Below are positions 25,507 through 33,249 of a stretch of DNA of 64,000 nt, one piece after another (positions within the stretch are counted from its first letter, which is position 1; each line of letters begins with the position of its first letter). Origin of the DNA: CAVTRI01 sp963737075 (GTDB lineage Bacteria; Actinomycetota; Acidimicrobiia; Acidimicrobiales; Palsa-688). Below the pieces are notes generated by a model. It searched no databases. It had not been told where the DNA came from and saw nothing but the letters and a program-made list of their open reading frames with translations. The translations under genes and the position numbers were made by a program. The stretch spans positions 310,001 through 374,000 of the forward strand of contig CAVTRI010000002.1 in NCBI GenBank assembly GCA_963737075.1, given 5' to 3'.

Positions 25507-26619
25507 ATGGCTCGCCGTCTGCCGTCCACCCGCTACGCCCAGTCCGTCAGCGCCAAGATCGCATATCAGGTCTCAGGCACCGGCCATATCGACCTGGTCC
25601 TGTGGCCAGGGCTGGTGTCGCACGTGGAGCTCGCTTGGCAACAGCCGAGCTACCGGCGTTTCGTCTCTTCACTCGAGCGCAGGTGTCGGGTGATCCGCTT
25701 CGACAAGCGGGGCACCGGGCTGTCTGATCCGACCGATTCGCCACCGAACATCGACATGCGAGTGGTGGACGTGGCGGCTGTGATGGACGCCGCCAAGTCA
25801 TCCAGGGCGGTCCTGTTCGGGGTTTCCGACGGCGGCCGTGGCGCGGTCGGCTATGCCGCGGCCCACCCTGACCGGGTCGCGGGCCTGATCCTCTACGGCA
25901 CCTCGTACCGGGGTCCAAGGGCCGATCTGATGCGCCGATATCGTTCCGCCGTCCGGGACTGGGGCGAGGGGCGGCTCTTCGACCTCGTCGCGCCAAGTTT
26001 GGCGAACCCGGAGTCCCGCGCGGCCGCCGGCGCGTTCGAGCGGGCTGCGGCGAGTCCGGCGATGGTCGAGGCGCTGATCGAGTCCCTGGGCATGGCCGAC
26101 GTCCGCGACCGCCTGAGCAGATTGGAGGTGCCCACGCTGGTGCTGCACCGCGAGCACGACATGATCCCGCTTCCCGACGCTCGGGTCGTGGCCGAGCGGA
26201 TCCCCGGTGCGACGTTGACGGTCCTCCCTGGTTGTGACCACCTTCCCTGGGCGGGGGATTGGGTCGCCGTGGTGGAGGCGGTGCTTGGCTTCATCGACGC
26301 GGTTGGGTCCGAGACCGACGCTCAGACGCGGCCTCACAGGAAGGTGTCGCCAGGCCGGCGCGACCGGGTTGGCTGGCATTCGCTGACCGCGGCCGAACAC
26401 CACGTCGTAACGCTGGCCGCTCAGGGCCTCAGCAATGCCGAGATCGCCAGCCAGCTGTTCCTGTCACGCTTTACGGTCGAGACGCATCTCAAGCACGTGT
26501 TCACCAAGCTCGAGGTCCGTTCGCGCGCTGAGCTCGCCTCTCTTGCCATCCAGGCCTCCGCCGGTAGCCGAATACCTGATTTCGGGGATTCGAGCCCGCC
26601 CGACGGGCGCGACGATTAG
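25507..26619 (+). CDS. Alpha/beta hydrolase fused to LuxR-type DNA-binding domain
   Basis: 370 residues from ATG 25507. Residues 1-265 are an alpha/beta hydrolase of the adenylate-cyclase-associated type: LVLWPGLVSHVELAWQQPSY, RVIRFDKRGTGLSDP, nucleophile GVSDGGRGAVGY (about 101), Asp in LHREHDMIPLPDA and His in PGCDHLPWAGD. Residues about 295-355 form a GerE/LuxR helix-turn-helix: LTAAEHHVVTLAAQGLSNAE, SRFTVETHLKHVFTKLEVRS. No receiver domain is present, so the hydrolase fold probably acts as the sensor for an ester or lactone-like ligand. It stands alone and is divergent from the broken oxidase operon. Confidence 0.88.
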   Translation: MARRLPSTRYAQSVSAKIAYQVSGTGHIDLVLWPGLVSHVELAWQQPSYRRFVSSLERRCRVIRFDKRGTGLSDPTDSPPNIDMRVVDVAAVMDAAKSSRAVLFGVSDGGRGAVGYAAAHPDRVAGLILYGTSYRGPRADLMRRYRSAVRDWGEGRLFDLVAPSLANPESRAAAGAFERAAASPAMVEALIESLGMADVRDRLSRLEVPTLVLHREHDMIPLPDARVVAERIPGATLTVLPGCDHLPWAGDWVAVVEAVLGFIDAVGSETDAQTRPHRKVSPGRRDRVGWHSLTAAEHHVVTLAAQGLSNAEIASQLFLSRFTVETHLKHVFTKLEVRSRAELASLAIQASAGSRIPDFGDSSPPDGRDD

Positions 26620-26629
26620 GGAGACTCGA

Positions 26630-27577
26630 GTGCCGGAGGGCAGGAAGTTGGGTGCAGTAGCTGAGATAGGGAGGCCCATCAAGGTCGACAAGGTCTTTGA
26701 TGATCCGGACGCCATTCGTCGCCTCGTCGAATCGAACGGTCCGTACCGGATGATGTCCAGCTACTTGCCAAAGCGGGCGGTTAGCGGTCAGGCGCCCGCC
26801 GTCCTCCCCTGGTTCCGGGGCACCTGGGCGGCCGCCGGCCGGCCGCTCGTCGACGGGGCGGACGCCATTCTTCACAACCCCCGCCTTCTTCACTCCGCCA
26901 CTCAGCTTTTCGAGGCTGAGGTGACTCCCAACACCGTGGTGGTCAACGTCAACGCACCCATGCCGGCCGGCAACATCCACGTCGATCTGGGATCGTTCCG
27001 AGGAGCCGACAGGGACCACTACCCCCTGCAGCTTCTTCAGGCCATGGGGGCATCGCGCCTGTTCGAAGCGTGGCGGACGGTCGAAGTGGGTGCGGTCATC
27101 TGGTTCTATCAAGGTGCCGGCGGCGCCTATGACTACTGGCCTGATGGCCTCGACGGCCCGATGTGCTCCGAGCGTCCTCCGTTTACCAACGTCGCGTTGG
27201 TTGCCGACAACGATCGCATGTACCACCGCATCGGTGAGATCGGTGATCCTTCCCTGTCTCCCCCTGAGCTGTCGACATCGGCCGAGATCGACCACGTTCG
27301 GGAAGGCGGTTGGACTATCACTGACGGAGACCGTCCGCCCGTCCGCTATGACGACAAGGACGTCCGCATCTCGATTGTCTGGAAGGCTCGAGTGCGGACC
27401 GATCCCAGCAACCAGGCCACCGCCCCGCTTACTCCTGATGTCATCGTCGAAATCATCTCGTCGGACCTGGCCAGTCGGGGCGTACGCGTGCCCGAGGGAG
27501 TGACATCGCCCTCCGATCAGGAATGGCTCGACGTCGTCCATCCGACGTACTACGTCCCGGTGGCTGTCCCAACCTGA
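26630..27577 (+). CDS. Conserved hypothetical protein, function unknown
   Basis: 315 residues from GTG 26630 with GGGAG six bases upstream. I do not recognise a characterised family. Conserved-looking patches are NIHVDLGSFRGADRDHYPLQ, LFEAWRTVEVGAVIWFYQGA, GGAYDYWPDGLDGPMCSERP and DNDRMYHRIGEIGD. The His-x-Asp in HVDLGSF and later His could be metal ligands of a cupin or 2-oxoglutarate-oxygenase-like barrel, but this is only a guess. It has no signal peptide or membrane helix. It lies 10 bases after the hydrolase-LuxR gene and may be cotranscribed with it. Confidence 0.65.
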   Translation: MPEGRKLGAVAEIGRPIKVDKVFDDPDAIRRLVESNGPYRMMSSYLPKRAVSGQAPAVLPWFRGTWAAAGRPLVDGADAILHNPRLLHSATQLFEAEVTPNTVVVNVNAPMPAGNIHVDLGSFRGADRDHYPLQLLQAMGASRLFEAWRTVEVGAVIWFYQGAGGAYDYWPDGLDGPMCSERPPFTNVALVADNDRMYHRIGEIGDPSLSPPELSTSAEIDHVREGGWTITDGDRPPVRYDDKDVRISIVWKARVRTDPSNQATAPLTPDVIVEIISSDLASRGVRVPEGVTSPSDQEWLDVVHPTYYVPVAVPT

Positions 27578-27614
27578 GTTCCGCAACTGTGCAAAGCCGG
27601 CGAGCGAGGGTGTG

Positions 27615-28184
27615 TCACCCGTCGTGCCATCCGCTCGCGAACTGCCACTCGGGGAAGCGGTCGGACAGGTAGCCGACGTGCTGGTCCCAGTCGTCCACCA
27701 CCAGAGGCCTCGGGTCTCGGAGCCGTACGTCACCGTCGCGGACGTCGAACCCCCATGCGAACGCCGCTATAGCTTTGACCTCCCGGCCGATGGCTGCTGA
27801 TGGGACGAAGCACAAGACGCTGTGGGCATCCCACTCCAGTTGTCTGTCTTTGAACCGAAACGGCGCGTCGAACAATGTCGGAGTAATCCCGAACCAGCAG
27901 AATGGAGTCGGCAGATCCTGGTAGAGGGCGACTGGGTCGATTTCGTACGCGGCACCCCCCGACGCGTTATCGGTCGAACGAACGAGTTGAAGCCAGCCGA
28001 AAAGGGCGCGATATCCGACGCCGCGATAAGTGACGGTGGCCGTGCAGACGGGGAAGCCGAGGAAGTACTCGGGACCGAGGCCCGGCACCAAAAGATCGCA
28101 GCCGAGCGATGACGGGTCACTGTTGGGCTCGGTGGTTACGTCGATCCGTCCGTGTTGGTCCCGCAGGACAAACTCCATCTCCAT
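27615..28184 (-). CDS. Conserved hypothetical protein, single-domain
   Basis: 189 residues. The sequence is soluble and aromatic-rich: SSLGCDLLVPGLGPEYFLGF, ATVTYRGVGYRALFGWLQLV, YQDLPTPFCWFGITPTLFDA and FPEWQFASGW. Members of this type occur scattered in soil actinobacteria and proteobacteria, but I know of no assigned function. It is convergent with the gene at 26630 and upstream there is a 239-base spacer without recognisable features. Confidence 0.65.
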   Translation of the reverse strand: MEMEFVLRDQHGRIDVTTEPNSDPSSLGCDLLVPGLGPEYFLGFPVCTATVTYRGVGYRALFGWLQLVRSTDNASGGAAYEIDPVALYQDLPTPFCWFGITPTLFDAPFRFKDRQLEWDAHSVLCFVPSAAIGREVKAIAAFAWGFDVRDGDVRLRDPRPLVVDDWDQHVGYLSDRFPEWQFASGWHDG

Positions 28185-28423
28185 TTCGTGAAGCTATCCG
28201 GCCACCAGCCACCCGGGTCGGACCTGGCCAATTTCGCGAGATGACACCAAATGACATTGCTCCCTGGGCGGCGACGTGTCACCGTCCACGGGTTCCCCTA
28301 GAGCCCATGAACGCTCGGCAATCTCTTCGGCCCCGTTGCTCGTAGAAGCTACGAGCACCGAGGGGCCGACTTGTTGCAGGATGCGGGGATCATGCGAACT
28401 GAACAACGGCGCGGCGGGATGGC

Positions 28424-29624
28424 ATGACTGTCGCCGCGCCCGGTCGTCGCGTGGAGCTTGCTACCAAGCGGCCGGTGTCGTTGTCCCTCTTTGTGGGTTT
28501 CACGGTCGCGGCGACTGGCGGCCCCCTGGCGCTGGTCGCCCTCTACGCGCCCGGCGCGGTCAGCTCGGTTCGGTCCCTCGGATTGATCAGCGTCCTGGCC
28601 GCCGTCGTCTTCGTGGCGCCGCTGCTGGTGTGGTGGCGGTACTCCGAGCGGGTGGCGTCCGCCGGGGGCCTGTTTTCTTTTGTCGAGGCCGGTGCGGGGC
28701 GTCCCCTCGCGCTGGTGCAGGGCGGGGTATGGATCGTCAGCTACGCCCTCTATCTCCCCTACACCGTCGACTACATCGTCTACGACGTGCTGCCGGTGGC
28801 CCTGCCGGGCGTGAAGCCGTACCAGCCGCTCCTGGAGATCCTGCTGCCCGCTGTCATCGCCGGTCTCGGGTTCGTAGCCATGCGACAGGCCATGGGGGTC
28901 GTGGCGGCCCTGGCCGTCGGCCAGATGGTGGTACTCCTGCTGTTTACCACGGCCGGACTGGCCCACCTGGGCACGACCAGTCACGCCTTCGGAGCGCATG
29001 GCTCCGTCATTTCCCTGGCAAAAGGGACCGGCAACGTGGCGCTGCTGTTCATCTGCTCCAGCCTGGCGCTGTTCTTGGGGAGCGAAACGGTCGGTGGCGG
29101 TCGCACCATCAGGCTGGGCCTGCCCGCGGGCTTCGGCATCGTCGCCGCCGCGGTCATCGTCGGCGTGCTGCCGTGGGCCCGCGCCGGTGCAGCCGAGTTG
29201 AAGGCCCCGATTCCGGGGGTGGTCCTGGCCCAGGACGCGTGGGGCCACTGGTTCGGGGTGGTCGTCGGGCTGGGGGTCGCAGCCAGCACCGCAGGTGTGA
29301 TCATTGCCGAGTTCTTCGCCTTGACGCGGCTCGTCCACGCCATGGTCGCCCGGCCGCTGTCGCAGACCACCCTTGGGGGTGGCAGTGTTCTTCGTGGGGA
29401 CGAGCGCGGTGGCCATGGTCGCGCCGAGCGCGTTCTACGACGATCTCCTAAAGCCGTCACTGGTCGCCCTCTGGGTAGCTCAACTGCTGGTGCTCGTCGT
29501 GTACCCGCGGTTCGCCGTTATCCACGGCCGCGCCCGTGCCGGCGCGGCCGTGCTGGCAGTCCTGGCGTCGGCCCTGGCGGGATATGGGCTGTACACCGCC
29601 CTCAACTCGCTGAGCGGCACCTGA
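28424..29624 (+). pseudogene. APC-superfamily amino acid permease, frameshifted
   Basis: The first frame (from ATG 28424) encodes about ten helices of an APC permease: SLFVGFTVAATGGPLALVAL, the conserved VASAGGLFSFVEAGAGRPLA of helix 3, VWIVSYALYLPYTVDYIVYD and FFALTRLVHAMVARPL. Near 29370 the homologous frame moves to another one (LGVAVFFVGTSAVAMVA, LVALWVAQLLVLVVYPRFA) which finishes the last helices at 29624. The unshifted frame instead runs to 29698 in Arg-rich nonsense. The change lies in or next to a G5 run (CTTGGGGGTGG). Removing one base restores an approximately 400-residue transporter, so this is either a sequencing error or a recent inactivation. Confidence 0.72.
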
Positions 29625-29743
29625 TCGCCATTAGCGGCGCGGCCGGGGGACGTGCATCCGTGGTCGTAGGGCAATCCGATTCGGTAATTTCCCCGTAGCT
29701 CTTTGAGAACCAACGGTGCCTCTTGGGATTGGAGGACGATGTG

Positions 29744-30385
29744 ATGGTGATCACCGACGGTCTCACTCACAGTGACGGCGACACGAAAAATCTCACCGTC
29801 GGTCACCCCCGGGGCAGGCTCCAGCGGCGTCGCCATCGTGCATTCCTGTTGCTGGCCGGAGCGGCAGCTGCGACTCTGGCTGCGGCCGCGTGTGGGAGCA
29901 GCTCCAAGACGTCCTCGGGTACCACCGCCACCTCGCCGCCCGCTGCCGCGGCCCCCGCGGCCAACTCCACAGCAACGAGCGCCGCTCCTGCCACCAGCGC
30001 TCCGTCGGGGACTCAGGTGACGGCGACACTCACGGAGTTCCACATCATGCTGTCCCAGCAGACCCTGACGCCCGGTAGCTACACGTTCAAGGCCGTCAAC
30101 GCCGGCCATACCACGCATGCGCTGGCAATCACCGGTCCGGGCCTCTCCTCGGCAGCCACCCCATCGCTCCAGCCGGGCCAGACGGCCACGTTGAGCGTCA
30201 CCTTGCAGGCCGGCACGTACAACATCTTCTGCCCCGTCGACGGCCACAAGGCGCTCGGTATGAACCTCAACCTGACCGTGGGTGCCAGCTCGACAAGCTC
30301 GCCCGCCCCGGCGCCCACGGCGCCTCCCACGACCAAAGCGTCGGGCGGCAGCAGCTCGTGGGCGGCCGGCCCGCTCCACTCCTAA
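29744..30385 (+). CDS. Cupredoxin-domain lipoprotein
   Basis: 213 residues from ATG 29744, eight bases after GGAGG (GTG 29741 is possible). An Arg-rich n-region and FLLLAGAAAATLAAAAC end in a lipobox Cys. A Ser/Thr/Ala/Pro linker (about 60-95) precedes a plastocyanin-like domain (about 98-190) with type-1 copper ligands: His in AGHTTHALAI, then Cys, His and Met in IFCPVDGHKALGM. A second low-complexity tail follows. It should be a surface-anchored electron carrier or copper-binding protein. Convergent with the TetR gene, overlapping by 4 bases. Confidence 0.88.
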   Translation: MVITDGLTHSDGDTKNLTVGHPRGRLQRRRHRAFLLLAGAAAATLAAAACGSSSKTSSGTTATSPPAAAAPAANSTATSAAPATSAPSGTQVTATLTEFHIMLSQQTLTPGSYTFKAVNAGHTTHALAITGPGLSSAATPSLQPGQTATLSVTLQAGTYNIFCPVDGHKALGMNLNLTVGASSTSSPAPAPTAPPTTKASGGSSSWAAGPLHS

Positions 30386-31068
30386 AGGACCCCCTCCCCG
30401 CGGTCACGACGCGACTCGTTGAGCAGCGCGCAAATCAGCACCTTGGCGAGCCATTGTTCGTAGTCGTCTGGGGTCCAGTGTCGTTCTCCGATGAGGGCGT
30501 GATGGGTATTGGGGTTGGCGATAGCCCACATGATGTCGCTGGCCTCGGCCTCTGACAGGCCGGCCCGGAGGGCTCCCTTGCGGGCCAGCGATCGGGCGAG
30601 TCGTTGCTGATCTTTGTAGCGCGCTTGCTGTTGGCTTCGATAGAGCAGTGCGATGTCGGGGTCGGAGCCCGCAGCCCCGGCCAGAACCTGGTAGAGGCCC
30701 GAGATGCGGTTGCCGATCTGAGTGGCTAGTGCGGCCAGCAGAGCGAGCTGGCGGTAGGGGTCCAGCTCGCGTTCAATGGCCTGCCATTCGGCTCGACCCT
30801 GGAGTCGACCGGGGAACCGGACCGGGACGGTGTCATCGTCGCCGGCCACGCGCACCGCGAGGAGGTCGTTGAGGATGGTGCGCTTGTTCCGAAAAACGGC
30901 GTACACGGTCTGGACGGCCACGTCCGCTTCCTCGGCGATGGCGGCCATGGTGGTGGCCGCGTAGCCCTGGCGGACGAACAGCTCCTCGGCGGCGTCGAGC
31001 ACGCGATGGCGGGTGGCGAGGGCCTTCCGCGCTCGCCGGCCCACATCCGGGTTGACACGCTGCGTCAT
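30382..31068 (-). CDS. TetR/AcrR family transcriptional regulator
   Basis: 228 residues. The helix-turn-helix is AATTMAAIAEEADVAVQTVY then AVFRNKRTILNDLL (about residues 37-71). The C-terminal half contains LAALATQIGNRISGLYQVLA and the MWAIANPNTHHALIGERHWT stretch common in a subgroup with ring-type ligands. The start at 31068 abuts an operator-like array between it and the divergent flavoprotein remnant at 31139, so that gene was probably its target along with itself. Confidence 0.88.
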   Translation of the reverse strand: MTQRVNPDVGRRARKALATRHRVLDAAEELFVRQGYAATTMAAIAEEADVAVQTVYAVFRNKRTILNDLLAVRVAGDDDTVPVRFPGRLQGRAEWQAIERELDPYRQLALLAALATQIGNRISGLYQVLAGAAGSDPDIALLYRSQQQARYKDQQRLARSLARKGALRAGLSEAEASDIMWAIANPNTHHALIGERHWTPDDYEQWLAKVLICALLNESRRDRGEGVL

Positions 31069-31073
31069 CTGGA

Positions 31074-31101
31074 TAGAGTACCACTCTAGAGTCTAGCTCT
31101 A
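31074..31101. promoter_or_regulatory. Overlapping inverted-repeat operator for the TetR regulator
   Basis: TAGAGT-acc-ACTCTA (31074-31088) overlaps TAGAG-tctag-CTCTA (31087-31101), giving alternating copies of one half-site in the 70-base divergent spacer. A -10-like TATAGA follows at 31105. This is the expected layout for autoregulation plus control of the divergent gene. Confidence 0.55.
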
Positions 31102-31138
31102 TTTATAGATGACGACTTCAATGAAAGAGGTTTGGCCA

Positions 31139-31805
31139 ATGAGGATCGTTGTCGTCGGTGCCGGCGCCGCCGGAATGTTCGCAGCGTTATTGCTCGCCCG
31201 GAGCGGGCACGAGGTCCTGCTGCTGGAGGGGCTGTCGCCGCTGTTGACTCGGCGCTCCACGTTGGACTGGGTGCTGCAGCGGATGGTGTTACTCCGTGTG
31301 TACCACCAACCCGACCTTTGGTCGAGGTCTCAGCCTTGCCGTGTGGGGCGTGGCCGACCTCGCCGACGTCATCGATGAGCGTGCCGACGACTGGACCGAG
31401 CAGGCCCTCGGCCTGGACGATCGCATTGGCGAGCACGTCGCTCCCTATTTCCACGAACAGGCTGCGGTCGACTCGGCTCGGCTGGCCACCTTGCGTCACA
31501 CGATCCTGGGCGACCCCGCCCCTCGGACCGCGCCATCCGACCGGGAGCCGATCAGCTTCACCCAGCTGCGGGTCGCCGCTTCGTTCGACCCCAGTGCATT
31601 CCGTGCCTTTTGGAAGCTGATGTTCATGCTCTGCCAACCCGACGACGTCTACCACGACCCACACATCGTCGCCTGCGTCCACCAGGCATTGAGGTGCAAC
31701 GGTCTGGAAGCACTCCAACCCCGCGGCCACCTAGACCCCCGGATCGTTTCTCCCACCCGTCAACGACTCCTCGACGCCCTCGGGATGGACTGGGCGTCGC
31801 ACTGA
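31139..31805 (+). pseudogene. FAD-dependent oxidoreductase remnant, internally deleted
   Basis: ATG 31139 (after AAAGAGG) opens a perfect Rossmann FAD motif, IVVVGAGAAGMFAALLLARS then GHEVLLLEG. Within 25 codons homology breaks, and from about 31290, in a different frame, the distal FAD-binding region appears as CTTNPTFGRGLSLAVWGVAD (normally G-D-A-x-x-T-N-P-x-x-G-R-G), followed by the C-terminal helices to 31805. Roughly the middle two thirds of a flavin monooxygenase/halogenase-like protein, including the substrate-binding domain, is absent. It is divergent from the TetR gene that probably controlled it. The distal part alone could not bind FAD. Confidence 0.72.
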
Positions 31806-31908
31806 GCGCGGGCGAGACAGGGCCTGCCCGGGCCCAATCCTTCCCGGGCGCACGCACGTACACCATCTGGAGCGCCGTCAGCCGGCGCGGGATGAGGAGG
31901 ACAGCAAC

Positions 31909-33072
31909 ATGAGACCTTGGCGGATCATGGCCGTTGCGGGGGTGGTCACTTCCTTGATCATCGGCTTCGCGGGAACGGCTTCGGCCGACAACGGGATGCC
32001 ATTTTTGGCCGGCAAGACGGTGAGCGCGAACCAGCCGTCGACGGTCCCCGCCACCGGGAAGGAGGCCGGTGACGTCAATCCCTACGGCGTGGCCGTGGTA
32101 CCGACCTCAGTCGGTAGCCTCCACCGGGGAGACGTGCTCGTCAGCAACTTCAATAATGCGCCGACCGCGCAGAACTCCGGCGGACAGCAGGGCACCGGCT
32201 CCACCATCGTGCAGATCAGCCCGACCGGGCAGCAGTCGATCTTCGCCACCATCCGCCTCACGCCCCAGCAGGTGTGCCCGGGCGGGGTCGGCCTGACCAC
32301 CGCCCTGGCGGTCTTCCGGAACGGCACGGTCGTGGTGGGCAGCCTGCCGACGAACGGTCCGAACGCGGGCTCCTCAGCCGGTGAACAGGCCGGCTGCCTG
32401 ATCGTGCTGAACTCGGCCGGCAACGTCGTGCGGACGATCTCCGGCGGCCCGATCAACGGACCGTGGGACATGACTGCTGCGCAGTTCGGCGACGACGCCG
32501 TCTTGTTTGTTACCAACGTTCTCAACGGTCTGTCGCCCACCGCTCCTCCGACCACCGTCGTCAACGGCGGAACGGTGGTGCGGGTCGTGCTTGACCTGCG
32601 CACCGACCGGGTTGATTCCGAGACGGTGATCGCCAACGGCCTTCCCGAGCGCAACGATCCGGCGGCTCTCGTCGTCGGACCGACGGGCGTCGGTCTCGGC
32701 TTCAACGGGGACGTCCTCTATGTCGCCTCAACCGAGGACAGCCGCATCACGGCCGTCCCGGCGCCGTTCTTCCTGCGGGGTCCCGGGTTTGGTCCCGGCT
32801 TCACGGTGACATCCGGCGGGTCACTCAACGGCCCGCTCGGCCTGACGGTGGCCCGCAACGGCGACATCATCACCGTGAACGCCGGTGACGGCAAAGCGGT
32901 GGAGACCGTGCCGTTCCGGGGAACGCAGATCGCGACCGCCCAGTTGGACAACACGGTGGTCTCCGGATCGCCCAACGGCAGCGGCACCCTGTTCGGTATC
33001 GCCCTTACCCCCAACGGACGGGGGCTCTACTTCGTGGACGACGGCACCAACACGTTGAACCAGTTCAGCTGA
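31909..33072 (+). CDS. Secreted beta-propeller (NHL/SMP-30-like) protein
   Basis: 387 residues. ATG 31909 follows GAGGAGG. A Sec signal peptide (VAGVVTSLIIGFAGTASA, cleavage about residue 26) precedes repeated beta-propeller blades: PYGVAVVPTSVGSLHRGDVL, INGPWDMTAAQFGDDAVLFV, LNGPLGLTVARNGDIITVNA and LFGIALTPNGRGLYFVDDGT. The repeats (G-x-x-x-D-x-L-V-x-N/F) give about six blades. No catalytic metal site is evident, so it is probably an extracellular binding protein. It is followed by the Pho-box region of the next gene. Confidence 0.8.
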   Translation: MRPWRIMAVAGVVTSLIIGFAGTASADNGMPFLAGKTVSANQPSTVPATGKEAGDVNPYGVAVVPTSVGSLHRGDVLVSNFNNAPTAQNSGGQQGTGSTIVQISPTGQQSIFATIRLTPQQVCPGGVGLTTALAVFRNGTVVVGSLPTNGPNAGSSAGEQAGCLIVLNSAGNVVRTISGGPINGPWDMTAAQFGDDAVLFVTNVLNGLSPTAPPTTVVNGGTVVRVVLDLRTDRVDSETVIANGLPERNDPAALVVGPTGVGLGFNGDVLYVASTEDSRITAVPAPFFLRGPGFGPGFTVTSGGSLNGPLGLTVARNGDIITVNAGDGKAVETVPFRGTQIATAQLDNTVVSGSPNGSGTLFGIALTPNGRGLYFVDDGTNTLNQFS

Positions 33073-33153
33073 TAGCCAGGCGGCGGACGGACAGAGGGGG
33101 CGGCGGCGGCCGCTCCCCGTCCGGCGGCGCCGACCCCGGCTCCGCGACCGAAC

Positions 33154-33186
33154 GTTCGCCGGTCGTTCACCTGACGTTCACGTAGC
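33154..33186 (+). promoter_or_regulatory. Pho box upstream of the phosphate symporter
   Basis: Three contiguous 11-base direct repeats: GTTCGCCGGTC (33154), GTTCACCTGAC (33165), GTTCACGTAGC (33176), with a degenerate fourth unit at 33187. This is the actinobacterial PhoP/RegX3 binding pattern (GTTCACC repeated every 11 bases). It lies 64 bases before the GTG of the PHS transporter, predicting activation under phosphate starvation by the regulator encoded at 53776. Confidence 0.8.
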
Positions 33187-33249
33187 GTTGGTCGCGGGGC
33201 CATCTTCGCCGGAGAGACTGCCGGTAGTGCCGACCACGAGGGGCGCAGA

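Noticed and set aside
33073..33153. Terminator hairpin after the beta-propeller gene (CGGACGG...CCGTCCG)
   Set aside because: Arms are short, the loop is over 20 bases and no T-run follows, so support is too weak.
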